Below, one piece after another: positions 23,424 through 31,960 of a stretch of DNA of 33,466 bases. Below the pieces are notes generated by a model that saw only the letters and a program-made list of their open reading frames with translations, was not told the origin of the DNA and did no database searches. The position numbers and the translations under genes are program-made. Origin of the DNA: Bacteroidota bacterium (GTDB taxonomy: Bacteria; Bacteroidota; Bacteroidia; Chitinophagales; Chitinophagaceae); contig JABDEZ010000020.1 in assembly GCA_013286835.1 (NCBI GenBank), positions 1 to 33,466 on the forward strand. The letters run 5' to 3'. The number at the start of each line of letters is the position of its first letter. The first letter of the stretch is position 1.

Positions 23424-26135
23424 ATGTATTTTATCCGGAACGTTGTTTTTCTTTTGCTCCTCCTTATCTGCACGTGCACCAGGCTGCATGCACAAATTGC
23501 CGATACTACTACCAGGCAAAGCGATACTGTGCAGCATACAGATGCTACCACTAAAAATGTTGCTCACATAGCAGACACCACTACTCATGCCGATTCTTTA
23601 TCGCTCCACAAGGTTGCAGACACGCTAAAACCAGCTCTTACTCTGGCAGACACTGCTGGTAAAGTAAAGGATACTATACATGCAAACACAGCACCCGGTG
23701 GCGGTTATGCAATAAATGGCAAGGCTGTAGATGCGCATACAGGTGAGGGTATCCCTTTTGCAACTGTATTTTTCCCCCATAGTCCCGTAGGTGCAGCCGC
23801 TGATATAAACGGAAATTTTATACTCAAAACCGATGTGCTCCCCGGCGATAGCGTTATTATATCTGCCATGGGCTATAGCAGGTATGGCAGGCACGTATAT
23901 AAACAGCAACACAATTACAATTTTATAGCCGAGATCCCGCTGTCCACAAACATGCTCAACGAGGTTGTTGTCCATGCCGGCGAAGACCCTGTTGTAGTGC
24001 TCATGCGGAAGATCATAAGCCGTAAACCTTTTAATAATCCTGACCGTACTCAAAACTATAAGTACGAGGCTTACAATAAACTGGAGATCGATTTGGAAAG
24101 ACTGTCCAAAGAGCAGTTTGAAAAAATACCGGGCTTCAATAAATTCAGTTTCATATACAACAACCAGGATACTACCGATGACGGCCAGCCTTTCCTCCCG
24201 CTATACATGACAGAAACCTTGTCCGATTATTATTTTGAGCGCCATCCCCAAAAACAACGTGAGTTTATAAAGGCCAGTATGGTGAAAGGGGTGGAGAATG
24301 AAAGTATAGACAAATTCCTCGGCAGCACCTACCAAAATATAAATGCCTACAATAATTTCATCCCTGTATTCGACAAGCAGTTTGTAAGTCCCATTAGTAA
24401 CTCCGGCCTGTTCTATTATAAGTACAACATCAAGGATACCGAAGTAGCTTACGGTCACAGGATCATACTGGTTCAGTTTGCACCACGCAGGCCTGGCGAA
24501 AATTGTTTCTATGGTAACTTCTGGGTTGTCGATTCTATTTATGCCTTGCAGCGCATCACTTTAGCGGTGCCTAAAGTGTCCAACGTAAACTATGTCAACA
24601 GTGTAAGCGTGTATCAGGAGTATGCACCTATCAACGACTCTATTTGGTTTGGGGTAAAAGATAAGTTCATAGCAGATTTTAACGCACCATATGGTGTCAA
24701 GCTTCCCGGCTTTATCGGTCGCAAAACAACTACCTATACTAAGATATTGGTGAACGATACTTCTGTACAGAATGTTTTAGATGATAAAGATTATAAGCAA
24801 GATGTAATGAAGAACGACAGCGCCCGCCTCCGCAGCGATAGCTGGTGGGCAACGCACCGTACCGATTCACTTTCAAAAAATGAAAAGGCAATTTATCAGA
24901 TGGTAGATACGCTTAATAAATTGCCTGTTGTCACTACCTATAAGCACCTCATTACATTTGCACTCACTGGCAATATCCAGGCTGGTCCTATAGTGTTCGG
25001 TCCTTACTTCTACCTCTATAGCAATAATAGTGTAGAGGGCAACCGTTTTCGTTTCTCTGCCAGCACTTCCGACCAGGTGTCAAAGAAAATTCGCTTAGGT
25101 GGTTATCTTGCATATGGTACATTAGATGGCGCATTTAAGTACAACATGAATATGCTATGGTTGCTCAACCGAAAGCCCCGCTCTTACCTGTATGCCACTT
25201 ATACACACGATATCAATCATGGGCAGAGTTACTACGATCAGATAACTAGTGATAATATATTCGGTACATTGTTTCGCAAGGCTGGTGTACCCTACAAGCT
25301 GGCTTTTGTAAATGAGGCGCGTGGCGAATACTTTAAAGAATTCTTTAGCGGTTTCAGCTACCAGTTTTTCGTGCAGCATCGTGAGTTCAGCCCATATGCA
25401 CCATTACCCAATTCCATGTTTTCAGATGACAAGGGCAATCCCACAAACACCGTCATCAGTTCAGAAGGTGGTGTGCGGTTGCGTTTTGCCTACAAAGAAA
25501 AATTCCTTGATGGCAAATTTCTTCGGGTAAGTCTGGGTAGCAAGTATCCCATTGTAGAGCTCAACGGCGCCGGCGGGGCTAAGGATGTATTGAATAGCGC
25601 ATACAACTATCAGAAGGTAAAGTTCACAATATCCAACACACTAAAGATAGCTCCATTCGGTACGCTGCATTACAACGCTTTTGCAGGTAAATATTTCGGT
25701 ACACTGCCATACCCTTTGTTAGAGATACACCCCGGTAACGAATACCTGGTGTACAATCCTTTTGCATTCGAGATGATGAACAAGTATGAGTTTATCAGTG
25801 ATCAGTATGCCGGGTTAGCGCTCGAACATAATATTGGCGGTGGCATCTTCAACTATATCCCCGTTCTTAAAAAAGCCAAGCTTCGTCAGTTCTGGACTAT
25901 GAAAAGCGTCATCGGCTCCTTAAGTCAGGATAACCAGAAATTGAACTTGATACCCGGCGGTTATCCCTTCCGTACGTTACAAGGTAACCCTTACGTCGAG
26001 CTCGGCACAGGCGTGTCCAACATACTCGAAATATTCAGGATCGATTTTGTTTGGCGTGTCACCCCCCAACCACTGGCTACAGAACAAAAAGCCAAATACT
26101 TTGGTGTTTTCTTTGGTGGCAGACTGGGATTTTAA
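23424..26135 (+). CDS. DUF5686 outer-membrane protein with CarbopepD-like domain
   Basis: Exported protein of 903 residues. The ATG at 23424 begins a signal peptide ending RLHAQ; the TTG at 23340 is rejected because it would bury the signal. A Thr/Asp-rich linker is followed by a carboxypeptidase-regulatory-like domain (INGKAVDAHTGEGIPFATVFF to LNEVVVHAGEDPV). The remaining 700 residues match the DUF5686 pattern, starting VVLMRKIISRKPFNNPDR, and end in beta-barrel-like strands and YFGVFFGGRLGF. The family is widespread in Bacteroidota outer membranes and looks like a TonB-receptor-like barrel without a plug; its function is unknown. The Fur-like site upstream hints at iron control. Confidence 0.9.
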   Translation: MYFIRNVVFLLLLLICTCTRLHAQIADTTTRQSDTVQHTDATTKNVAHIADTTTHADSLSLHKVADTLKPALTLADTAGKVKDTIHANTAPGGGYAINGKAVDAHTGEGIPFATVFFPHSPVGAAADINGNFILKTDVLPGDSVIISAMGYSRYGRHVYKQQHNYNFIAEIPLSTNMLNEVVVHAGEDPVVVLMRKIISRKPFNNPDRTQNYKYEAYNKLEIDLERLSKEQFEKIPGFNKFSFIYNNQDTTDDGQPFLPLYMTETLSDYYFERHPQKQREFIKASMVKGVENESIDKFLGSTYQNINAYNNFIPVFDKQFVSPISNSGLFYYKYNIKDTEVAYGHRIILVQFAPRRPGENCFYGNFWVVDSIYALQRITLAVPKVSNVNYVNSVSVYQEYAPINDSIWFGVKDKFIADFNAPYGVKLPGFIGRKTTTYTKILVNDTSVQNVLDDKDYKQDVMKNDSARLRSDSWWATHRTDSLSKNEKAIYQMVDTLNKLPVVTTYKHLITFALTGNIQAGPIVFGPYFYLYSNNSVEGNRFRFSASTSDQVSKKIRLGGYLAYGTLDGAFKYNMNMLWLLNRKPRSYLYATYTHDINHGQSYYDQITSDNIFGTLFRKAGVPYKLAFVNEARGEYFKEFFSGFSYQFFVQHREFSPYAPLPNSMFSDDKGNPTNTVISSEGGVRLRFAYKEKFLDGKFLRVSLGSKYPIVELNGAGGAKDVLNSAYNYQKVKFTISNTLKIAPFGTLHYNAFAGKYFGTLPYPLLEIHPGNEYLVYNPFAFEMMNKYEFISDQYAGLALEHNIGGGIFNYIPVLKKAKLRQFWTMKSVIGSLSQDNQKLNLIPGGYPFRTLQGNPYVELGTGVSNILEIFRIDFVWRVTPQPLATEQKAKYFGVFFGGRLGF

Positions 26136-26212
26136 TAAGCTCTACTGTAATTGAATTGGCGCGACATCTTAGTGCATATTGTCTGTCATATAAATGCTTC
26201 CTCCGGTTGGCA

Positions 26213-26919
26213 TCAGCACTTTAACATCTTCTTCTTTTTCCCGATCTGCCCTTTATCTATAGCCTTTTTTATATATACTACTGCATCCGGCATTTTGCTG
26301 GCGGTGCCATTCTCTTGTACACGAGCAGAACCGATTCTTAGAGCGGTATCAATAGCTTCTTGTGTCAGCTCTTTTACATAAGAGCCCGTTGCTATAATAA
26401 AGCCATTCATAGTATGTCGTACCCGGTTGGGCGATGTGTGTATGGTTTTTTCTATCCGCTGCAGTAGGTGCCTTAATAGTGCTTGGTCCAGTTTGCTATC
26501 TTCTTTTATCGCTACCAGTCCGCTAAGGGTGGCCCATCCGGCTGCAGCAATATATTCTTCTTCCGCATCTATCCATTCCTGTCCCAGTTCAAAGCCATAC
26601 CGGCTGCCAGCTGTTACCCAGGGCACTGTGTATTCACTAATGTTGTTCGATGTCGCAATGCTCACCCACGCCTGCAGTTCTTCCTTGCTCATTTGCTCAT
26701 CATCGGCAATCAGGCCGGCCAGGTACATGGCATCCGCATTCCGGGTAAAGTATAGCTCGTTAGCTAAGGTGTGATCTTTCTTTATTTTCTTTTGTATCGT
26801 TTTCAGTGCTCCACCTTTACGCCAAAAAGAGGCTCTTTTACGCCGTGCTTTAGCAGTATTCTCTTTATGTTTTCATCACCTAAAGAGCTAAGCTCTGTCA
26901 TGATTTCGGTCAAAGTCAT
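26213..26919 (-). pseudogene. AlkD-type DNA alkylation repair gene broken by a one-base frameshift
   Basis: Read from the ATG at 26919, the first 38 codons encode a typical AlkD-family start (MTLTEIMTELSSLGDEN, HGVKEPLFGVKVEH) and then meet a stop at 26803-26805. One frame over, the protein continues without a break as LKTIQKKIKKDH, then NADAMYLAGLIADDEQMSK, to a normal C-terminus at 26213. Adding one base where CACTGAAAACG should read CACCTGAAAACG would restore a protein of about 235 residues, the usual length. AlkD removes alkylated bases without base flipping. Either the gene is inactive or the assembly has an error here. It is the last gene of an operon with the M23 peptidase and bcp. Confidence 0.85.
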
Positions 26920-26950
26920 ATGCTGCTTTTTTTATAAAAACTCTGGGTAA

Positions 26951-27412
26951 TTAAATGCCCCAGAGTTCCAATATTTGTTCTGTATGGTTTTTGGTATCCA
27001 CCTTGCTGATCACATGGTCTATTATACCTTCTTCATTAATAAGGAATGTTGCACGCATGGTACCCATGTATGCTTTCCCCATAAATTTCTTTTCACCCCA
27101 CAAACCGTATTCATTTACTATAGTCTTGTCCACATCGCTCACCAGTGTAAACGGAAGGGAGTATTTATCTTCAAATTTTTTATGGCTTTTTTCGCTGTCT
27201 GTGCTTACGCCAAGTATCACAACACCTTTTGCTTTTAGCGCAGCAAAGTTATCGCGCAGGTTGCAGGCTTCTGCTGTGCATCCTGGGGTGTCATCCTTTG
27301 GGTAAAAATACAAGACTACTTTTTTGCCTTTTAGTGCGCTTAAAGAAACTTCATTTCCGTTTTGGTCCTTAGCTTTAAAATCGGGCGCTTTGTCCCCCGT
27401 ATTCAATGTCAT
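26951..27412 (-). CDS. bcp: Thioredoxin-dependent thiol peroxidase (Bcp/PrxQ)
   Basis: Cytosolic peroxiredoxin of 153 residues that reduces peroxides using thioredoxin. Peroxidatic Cys45 and resolving Cys50 lie in TPGCTAEAC, the two-Cys arrangement of PrxQ/Bcp. The fold's usual strands are intact (VVLYFYPKDD, VVILGVSTDS, RATFLINEEG). The ATG at 27412 gives the normal MTLNTGDKAPDF start; a TTG three codons earlier is ignored. It begins 12 bases after the stop of the M23 peptidase gene and ends 31 bases before the alkD remnant, so the three genes form one transcript. Confidence 0.93.
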   Translation of the reverse strand: MTLNTGDKAPDFKAKDQNGNEVSLSALKGKKVVLYFYPKDDTPGCTAEACNLRDNFAALKAKGVVILGVSTDSEKSHKKFEDKYSLPFTLVSDVDKTIVNEYGLWGEKKFMGKAYMGTMRATFLINEEGIIDHVISKVDTKNHTEQILELWGI

Positions 27413-27424
27413 GATGATCAATTT

Positions 27425-29173
27425 TTATCGTGTGAAAGTATATGTAATTTTCGCTTCGTTATTGTTCTCGTCGGCAGCGCTCAGCACTAGTTTATGTTTG
27501 CCCGGTTGGCAGTGTTCATCAAAAGTGTAAAAAAGTAGGTCTCCATGCTGTTCAATGCATATCCACTTACCGTCCAGCATGCCTTTAAATTTCCTTACAG
27601 AAGTCATATTGTCTTTAGCTGTAAACACAATTTGTTTTACTTTGTTTAGATTGGCCCCCTCTTTTTGCATAAGTTTTATGCTTGGGGGTATTGTATCTGC
27701 TGCCAGCCAATATGTACCAAAGTTACGTACTGCTGCTTTGTACCACCCCATGTTCATGTTGCCGGCAGCCTGTCCGTCTTCATCCTTGCCGTCAGTGTAT
27801 ATCATCACTATCTTATCCCGCAGGTTAAAATCTATGGGCTTATTCGGTTTTATACTCAGTTGCATCGCCGTATGCATGGGTATGTCTGCGCTGCATATTT
27901 TGTATATAGCCGATAGCTTTTTATCATCCTGTTGTTCATTGTAGGTATAGGCAACGCTATCATAAAGTGCGCGGTCATTCAGCTCAAATTTCAGGTTAGG
28001 GCTTTCAAACGTATTAAGGGCATTGGCCAGCAATATTTTTGATGGGTGCAGGTTGTTTGGGTCAATTCGGCGGGGAAAAGGATGAGGTGGTTGCGATACT
28101 GAAAAGGCGACAGTAGCAGTATTGCCAAAGTCATCGGTCAGTACTATTTTTATATTGTAAGGGGCACCAGGTTTTGTATCTGATAGCTCCTTTGGTATAT
28201 GTAGGTAGCCTTTGTTACGCAAAGGGTCATTGTATATAGAATTAAGGTGGTTCCCTGGAAGTTGAAACAGGCATTGCACCCAAAAACCATCTTTTTTCTT
28301 TGTAGGGTAGTCTGCGTAGGCATTTATATACCTTGTTTCATCGTAACCTATATTGTCCAATACAACCGAATAGTAGAAGGAATCATTTACAAATAGGTCA
28401 GCCTTATAATGCGCAAGTGTATTGTCGCTTCCTTCCATATAATCATTCACTTCCACACCTATGCCAAACAATGTATCTGTTGCGGCGGCTGGCAAAAAGG
28501 TTACGTTTTCTCTTTCTTCTGTATAGATGTCGTTTATCTTATGCAGAACTATAGTGTGTTGGTAACTATTATAAAATCCATTCGATAGGTTATATACCAC
28601 TGCTCGTAGTGGCACCGGTGCCTTCTTATCAATAATAGGCAACCCAAATTGCTCAGGGTTCAAAGGGTGTTCTGTTTTGCCGTCTCTTATTTCAAAGTGC
28701 AGGTGCGGTGCAGTACTTCCACCTGTGTTGCCAGACAATGCTATTAGTTGGCCCTTCTTTACCGGGAATTGTGTTGGCGATAATTGCAGGTCCACATCCC
28801 ATCGCTGCTGGGCGTATTGTTGGGCACGCATGTATTTTTGTATGGCAGGGGCAAAATCGCTCAGGTGCCCGTACAACGTAGTATAGCCATTGGGATGCGT
28901 GATATAGATGCCATGCCCAAACCCGCTTTTATCCATTTTTATTCTGGATATATAGCCATCAGCCGCCGCATGCACTGGTTGGCCTTCCTTTCCAAGCGTT
29001 TTTATATCCACACCACTATGAAAATGTCCGGGCCTGCACTCTCCGAAATTCCCGGCTAGGTAAATAGGTATATCTAGCGGATTACGAAAATAATGTTGGG
29101 GGTAATTAGGCTGCTCTTGCCCCCAAACCATCAGGGGACAAGCGAGTACAAGCAAGCTGAGGAATTTCTTCAT
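27425..29173 (-). CDS. Exported M23 (LytM-type) metallopeptidase with C-terminal beta domains
   Basis: Cell-wall hydrolase of 582 residues with a signal peptide ending MVWGQ. The LytM domain is near the N-terminus: His52 and Asp56 in HSGVD, His103 in YGHL and HLH at 157-159 are the zinc and catalytic residues, all present. About 25 extra residues sit between YGHLSDF and the conserved KKGQLIALSGNTG. The remaining 400 residues are beta-rich without a catalytic motif. Family members cut peptide cross-links in peptidoglycan. It heads the minus-strand operon with bcp and alkD. The ATG at 29173 is chosen over a TTG four codons upstream because it starts the signal peptide. Confidence 0.92.
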   Translation of the reverse strand: MKKFLSLLVLACPLMVWGQEQPNYPQHYFRNPLDIPIYLAGNFGECRPGHFHSGVDIKTLGKEGQPVHAAADGYISRIKMDKSGFGHGIYITHPNGYTTLYGHLSDFAPAIQKYMRAQQYAQQRWDVDLQLSPTQFPVKKGQLIALSGNTGGSTAPHLHFEIRDGKTEHPLNPEQFGLPIIDKKAPVPLRAVVYNLSNGFYNSYQHTIVLHKINDIYTEERENVTFLPAAATDTLFGIGVEVNDYMEGSDNTLAHYKADLFVNDSFYYSVVLDNIGYDETRYINAYADYPTKKKDGFWVQCLFQLPGNHLNSIYNDPLRNKGYLHIPKELSDTKPGAPYNIKIVLTDDFGNTATVAFSVSQPPHPFPRRIDPNNLHPSKILLANALNTFESPNLKFELNDRALYDSVAYTYNEQQDDKKLSAIYKICSADIPMHTAMQLSIKPNKPIDFNLRDKIVMIYTDGKDEDGQAAGNMNMGWYKAAVRNFGTYWLAADTIPPSIKLMQKEGANLNKVKQIVFTAKDNMTSVRKFKGMLDGKWICIEQHGDLLFYTFDEHCQPGKHKLVLSAADENNNEAKITYTFTR

Positions 29174-29255
29174 GTTTTGAAACAATACGTAAAGCTAAAA
29201 GGTTTTAGGGAAATGCCTACGTTCAGTCAAAAAGCATATTTCGTTTGTCTCACGC

Positions 29256-30152
29256 TCATTTTTCAGTATGTACAATGTTATTTATTGCCTGCGTAATATC
29301 TGTATAGTCAAACCTATAGCCTGCGTCCAATAGTCTTTTGGGCAATACCCACCGGCTTTTTAAAATAAGTTCAGGTTCTGTAGCTATGATTTTTGCACCA
29401 ATATTCAGTAGCCATTTTGGCGATGGTAAGCCAAATTTTACGTGCATGCTTTCTCTCAGGGCTGTCATCAATGCAATATTATTAACCGGGTTAGGTGCAG
29501 CACAGTTAAAAGCCCCACTCAATTGCGGTTTGTCTTTTAAGAACATAACAATGTTGAATAGGTCTTTTATATGTATCCAGCTAAACATTTGTCTGCCGTT
29601 TCCCTGCTCGCCACCTAACCCCCATCGTACCAGGTTTTTAAACGGCTTCATTACTCCTCCGTCCTCGCCTAGCACTATAGCTATACGCAGGGCTACTTGC
29701 TTTGTACTTGGCGGTTTTATGGAAAAAAACGTTTGTTCCCAGCTAGTAGCCACATCTACCGAAAAGCCTGTGCCAATTTCTCCATCTTCTTCTGTCATCC
29801 CCCTGTCTTCGGCATGTCTGTAAATGGTTGCTGTGCTGGCGTTCATCCAAACTGGTGGTGGAGTGCTGCATTGTAATACAGCCTTGCCCAATATCCGGGT
29901 TGTTTCAGTTCTGGATCTTAATATCTCAGCCTTATTCTCTTTATTATAGCGACAGTCAACCGATTTTCCTGCAAGGTTGATGAGCATTTCTGCACCATCA
30001 ACAGCCGCGATTATACTCGCACTGTCCAACCACTGCACATGGCCTGGCTGCCTGGATATGATAATCACCTTATATCCCATTTTGCTGAACTCACTGGCAA
30101 AGTATTGGCCAATAAAGCCCGTTCCTCCTGCTAAAACAATTTTCTTGCTCAT
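29256..30152 (-). CDS. TIGR01777-family NAD-dependent epimerase-like protein
   Basis: Atypical short-chain dehydrogenase/reductase of 298 residues. The dinucleotide motif GGTGFIG is at 9-15; a later block (NASTATIYRH) matches the family's Ser/Thr-x3-Tyr position; and the C-terminal DUF1731 segment is present (LPSPKWLLNIGAK, LPKRLLDAGYRFDYTDI). Family members resemble YfcH of E. coli and human SDR39U1; their substrate is unknown. It is the last gene of the operon headed by the GbsR-type regulator, 64 bases after the membrane protein gene. Confidence 0.9.
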   Translation of the reverse strand: MSKKIVLAGGTGFIGQYFASEFSKMGYKVIIISRQPGHVQWLDSASIIAAVDGAEMLINLAGKSVDCRYNKENKAEILRSRTETTRILGKAVLQCSTPPPVWMNASTATIYRHAEDRGMTEEDGEIGTGFSVDVATSWEQTFFSIKPPSTKQVALRIAIVLGEDGGVMKPFKNLVRWGLGGEQGNGRQMFSWIHIKDLFNIVMFLKDKPQLSGAFNCAAPNPVNNIALMTALRESMHVKFGLPSPKWLLNIGAKIIATEPELILKSRWVLPKRLLDAGYRFDYTDITQAINNIVHTEK

Positions 30153-30216
30153 ACTCTTTTTTGGTAATGCTAATAGATTGAGTAATGTACCTCAGTCGCG
30201 GGAATACATGCAGCTG

Positions 30217-30591
30217 CTACTTTGTCAGCGCATCATGTTTCAATTGTTGTTGTGCACGTGCCCTTAATTTAAAGAAGATAGTTAAGTTAAGAAAATGCAT
30301 ACCACCTAAAATAAGGATGATCCAACCCACCTTACTGCTCAATACTTCTATTACAATTCGGGTATTGGTTATTGGGTCTGCTTCCTTTAGCGCTAGGCTC
30401 ATGTAACCTATGTTAATAAGATAGAAGCCTACCACTAAAAGCTTGTTTACAGAGTCTGCAAGTAGGATATTGCCGTGAAAGATATCTACAAGGAATATCC
30501 TTCCATTCTTGAATAGCACATTTGCAACCCAAATGGTAAGTGCAATGCTGATGGTTAAATAGATCGCGTAGGTTAGAATGAAATAGTTCAT
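30217..30591 (-). CDS. Small integral membrane protein of unknown function
   Basis: Protein of 124 residues with about three or four membrane helices (residues 3-25, about 50-70 and 88-108) and a basic C-terminal tail (KLRARAQQQLKHDALTK). I do not recognise a named domain. It lies between the GbsR-type regulator and the TIGR01777 gene on the same strand. The region in front of its start carries a second copy of the operator-like palindrome found in front of the regulator, so it may be directly controlled by it. Confidence 0.75.
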   Translation of the reverse strand: MNYFILTYAIYLTISIALTIWVANVLFKNGRIFLVDIFHGNILLADSVNKLLVVGFYLINIGYMSLALKEADPITNTRIVIEVLSSKVGWIILILGGMHFLNLTIFFKLRARAQQQLKHDALTK

Positions 30592-30622
30592 GATTGTTTG
30601 TTTTAATTGTTTGTGATTATTG

Positions 30623-30646
30623 AATTTTCAGTAAATAATGAAAGTT
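30623..30646. promoter_or_regulatory. Operator-like palindrome, copy 2, before the membrane protein gene
   Basis: AATTTTCA-N8-TGAAAGTT, 32 bases upstream of the ATG at 30591. It differs by one base from the copy before the GbsR-type gene (AACTTTCA-N8-TGAAAGTT) and keeps the same 8-base spacer. Confidence 0.5.
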
Positions 30647-30659
30647 TTATACAAAAAAA

Positions 30660-31166
30660 TTATTTAAATATTTTAAAGATAGATCCCCAAAACCAGTTCT
30701 CGTCTGCTTTCAGCATAGTACCTAAAGCTTTATTCACATTCTTGGTCAGCTTGCTTATGCCGTTCACAGAAGTTTTAAAGGTTTTGTATTCTGGGTCTTT
30801 TTCATCACCCTTTACTTCGCTTAGTTCATTTAGTAATTTCAGTATGGGGTCTATTTCGCGTTTCTTCCGTTCCTGTGCCACTTGTCTGGCTATCAGCCAT
30901 GCATCTTTTTCGGCAAAGAAGTATTCTTTGCGTTCGCCTGCCCGGTGTTGTTTTTCTACAAGTCCCCAACCCATCAAGTCGCGCAGGGTCATATTGGTGT
31001 TACCACGGCTGATGTTTAATTTTTCCATAATATCCTCAGTAGTGATAGCATCAGGTGTTAGTAGCAGTAATGCATGCACTTGTGCCATAGTGCGATTAAT
31101 GCCCCATTCAGATCCCAGTTTACCCCAAGCCTCAATAAACTTTAATTTTGCTTCTTGCAATTCCAT
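30660..31166 (-). CDS. GbsR/MarR-family transcriptional regulator
   Basis: Winged-helix regulator of 168 residues. The N-terminal helices (AWGKLGSEWGINRTMAQVHALLLL) and the HTH (TTEDIMEKLNISRGNTNMTLRDLMGWGLVEK) are those of the GbsR branch of MarR proteins, which usually repress and are released by a small ligand. The ligand is unknown. Its own promoter region holds a perfect inverted repeat, and a matching one lies before the next gene, so autoregulation and control of the following membrane protein and epimerase genes are likely (inference). The only plausible start is the ATG at 31166. Confidence 0.9.
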   Translation of the reverse strand: MELQEAKLKFIEAWGKLGSEWGINRTMAQVHALLLLTPDAITTEDIMEKLNISRGNTNMTLRDLMGWGLVEKQHRAGERKEYFFAEKDAWLIARQVAQERKKREIDPILKLLNELSEVKGDEKDPEYKTFKTSVNGISKLTKNVNKALGTMLKADENWFWGSIFKIFK

Positions 31167-31170
31167 AACA

Positions 31171-31202
31171 CAAATGTAAATAAAGTTTTCAAACTTTCAA
31201 TA
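31171..31202 (-). promoter_or_regulatory. Promoter of the GbsR-type gene, close to the start codon
   Basis: On the minus strand TACATTTG (31171-31178) fits TAnnTTTG, and a TATTG -33-like box lies 19 bases upstream (31198-31202). The -7 box ends only four bases before the ATG at 31166, so transcription may begin at or next to the A of the start codon, giving a leaderless mRNA. The -33 box lies inside the operator-like palindrome. Confidence 0.55.
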
Positions 31203-31216
31203 CTTATTGAAAGTTT
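31191..31216. promoter_or_regulatory. Operator-like palindrome, copy 1, before the GbsR-type gene
   Basis: AAACTTTCAA-N6-TTGAAAGTTT, perfect over 10 bases per arm. It covers the -33 region of the promoter on the minus strand, the expected place for an autorepressor. A further overlapping repeat, AAAGTTT-TC-AAACTTT, lies at 31182-31197. Confidence 0.6.
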
Positions 31217-31588
31217 CTTTTTAGGAACAGATATTAAATATTTAAAATTCAAAAATGTGGATATCCTTTTTTGCTCATCTCCCTTCCTCAATAGTATCTT
31301 GCAACTGCAAATAGGGTAGTGAGCGCTTGTCTTCTCGAGCCAAAATGTCTGTAACAATTTTTATTACAACAACAGACATTTTATACTAAGCCCCTCCTGG
31401 GAAGGCCTTTTAGCCAAAATAGAAAATGTCCGCTGGCAGACATTTCTGGACATTTTAAGAAAAGAAGAGTTCTTATTCTGTAAATGTTTCAAATAAATGA
31501 GGGCACCCAATTTAAGATCTTACAGGTAGCAGAACGCTATATCATTATCATTCCACCTGAAATGTCTGTATCATTTTTAATTACCCTC

Positions 31589-31900
31589 ACAGACATTTTA
31601 CTGGAAATCCTTACCAGCCCAACAATATAGCCAAATTCAAAAATGTCCGTCACAGACATTTCTGGACATTCTGAATAGTGAAGGGAAACTCACGATCATA
31701 TAAATCACAACAATCAAAAGAATCATAGTTCCGACGATCACTCAACAGACATTTCACTCGAAAGCCTTACCAGTCAAGCAATACACCGAAAATACAAAAT
31801 GTTCGCCACAGACATTTCTGGACATTCTGAATAGTGAAAGGAAACCCACGATCATATAAATCACAACAATCAAAAGAATCATAGTTCCGACAATCACCCA
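31589..31900. repeat. Tandem direct repeat, 2 copies of 156 bases
   Basis: Copy 1 is 31589-31744 and copy 2 is 31745-31900. My hand alignment gives 18 mismatches and no gaps; the last 95 bases of each copy differ at only four positions. The repeat has no coding frame. It includes one AAAATG..CG.CACAGACATT palindromic block per copy and is part of the larger array. Confidence 0.85.
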
Positions 31901-31904
31901 AATA

Positions 31905-31938
31905 AAAATGTCCGGGAATAGACATTCCCGGACATTTT
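31905..31938 (-). terminator. Hairpin terminator of the peroxiredoxin gene
   Basis: A perfect 15-bp stem, AAAATGTCCGGGAAT with its complement, around the 4-base loop AGAC. On the minus strand the stem is followed by TTTTTATTT. It lies 22 bases after the stop codon at 31961, so it fits a rho-independent terminator. Its stem shares AAAATGTCC with the array upstream. Confidence 0.75.
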
Positions 31939-31960
31939 GAGTATTGAATTTTATTCCGCT

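Larger units (their letters stand above)
31342..31938. repeat. Intergenic array of nested palindromes with core AATGTC(C/T)G
   Basis: No gene is visible in the whole gap 31167-31960; this array fills most of it. Repeated arms are AAAATGTCTGT/ACAGACATTTT at 31342-31352 and 31372-31382; AAATGTCTGT/ACAGACATTT at 31560-31569 and 31589-31598; AAAATGTCC/GGACATTTT at 31423-31431 and 31448-31456; a like pair at 31640-31670; and AAAATGTCCGGGAAT/ATTCCCGGACATTTT at 31905-31938. The first long palindrome recurs 217 bases later. The inverted repeats alternate with a CAGACATTTCTGGACATT block present three times. It could be a REP-like family, a multi-site protein-binding region or a structured RNA. Confidence 0.75.

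Noticed and set aside
26213-26919. Programmed ribosomal frameshifting in the alkD-type gene
   Set aside because: No slippery heptamer or downstream structure at the break, and the family is not known for it; a mutation or sequence error is simpler.
31142-31357. 71-codon minus-strand frame upstream of the GbsR-type gene
   Set aside because: It overlaps the regulator's promoter and operator, lacks homology by eye, and starts from a non-ATG codon inside the palindrome array.
31342-31938. CRISPR array
   Set aside because: Units are palindromic, unequal in length and spacing, the tandem copies include the would-be spacers, and no cas genes are nearby.
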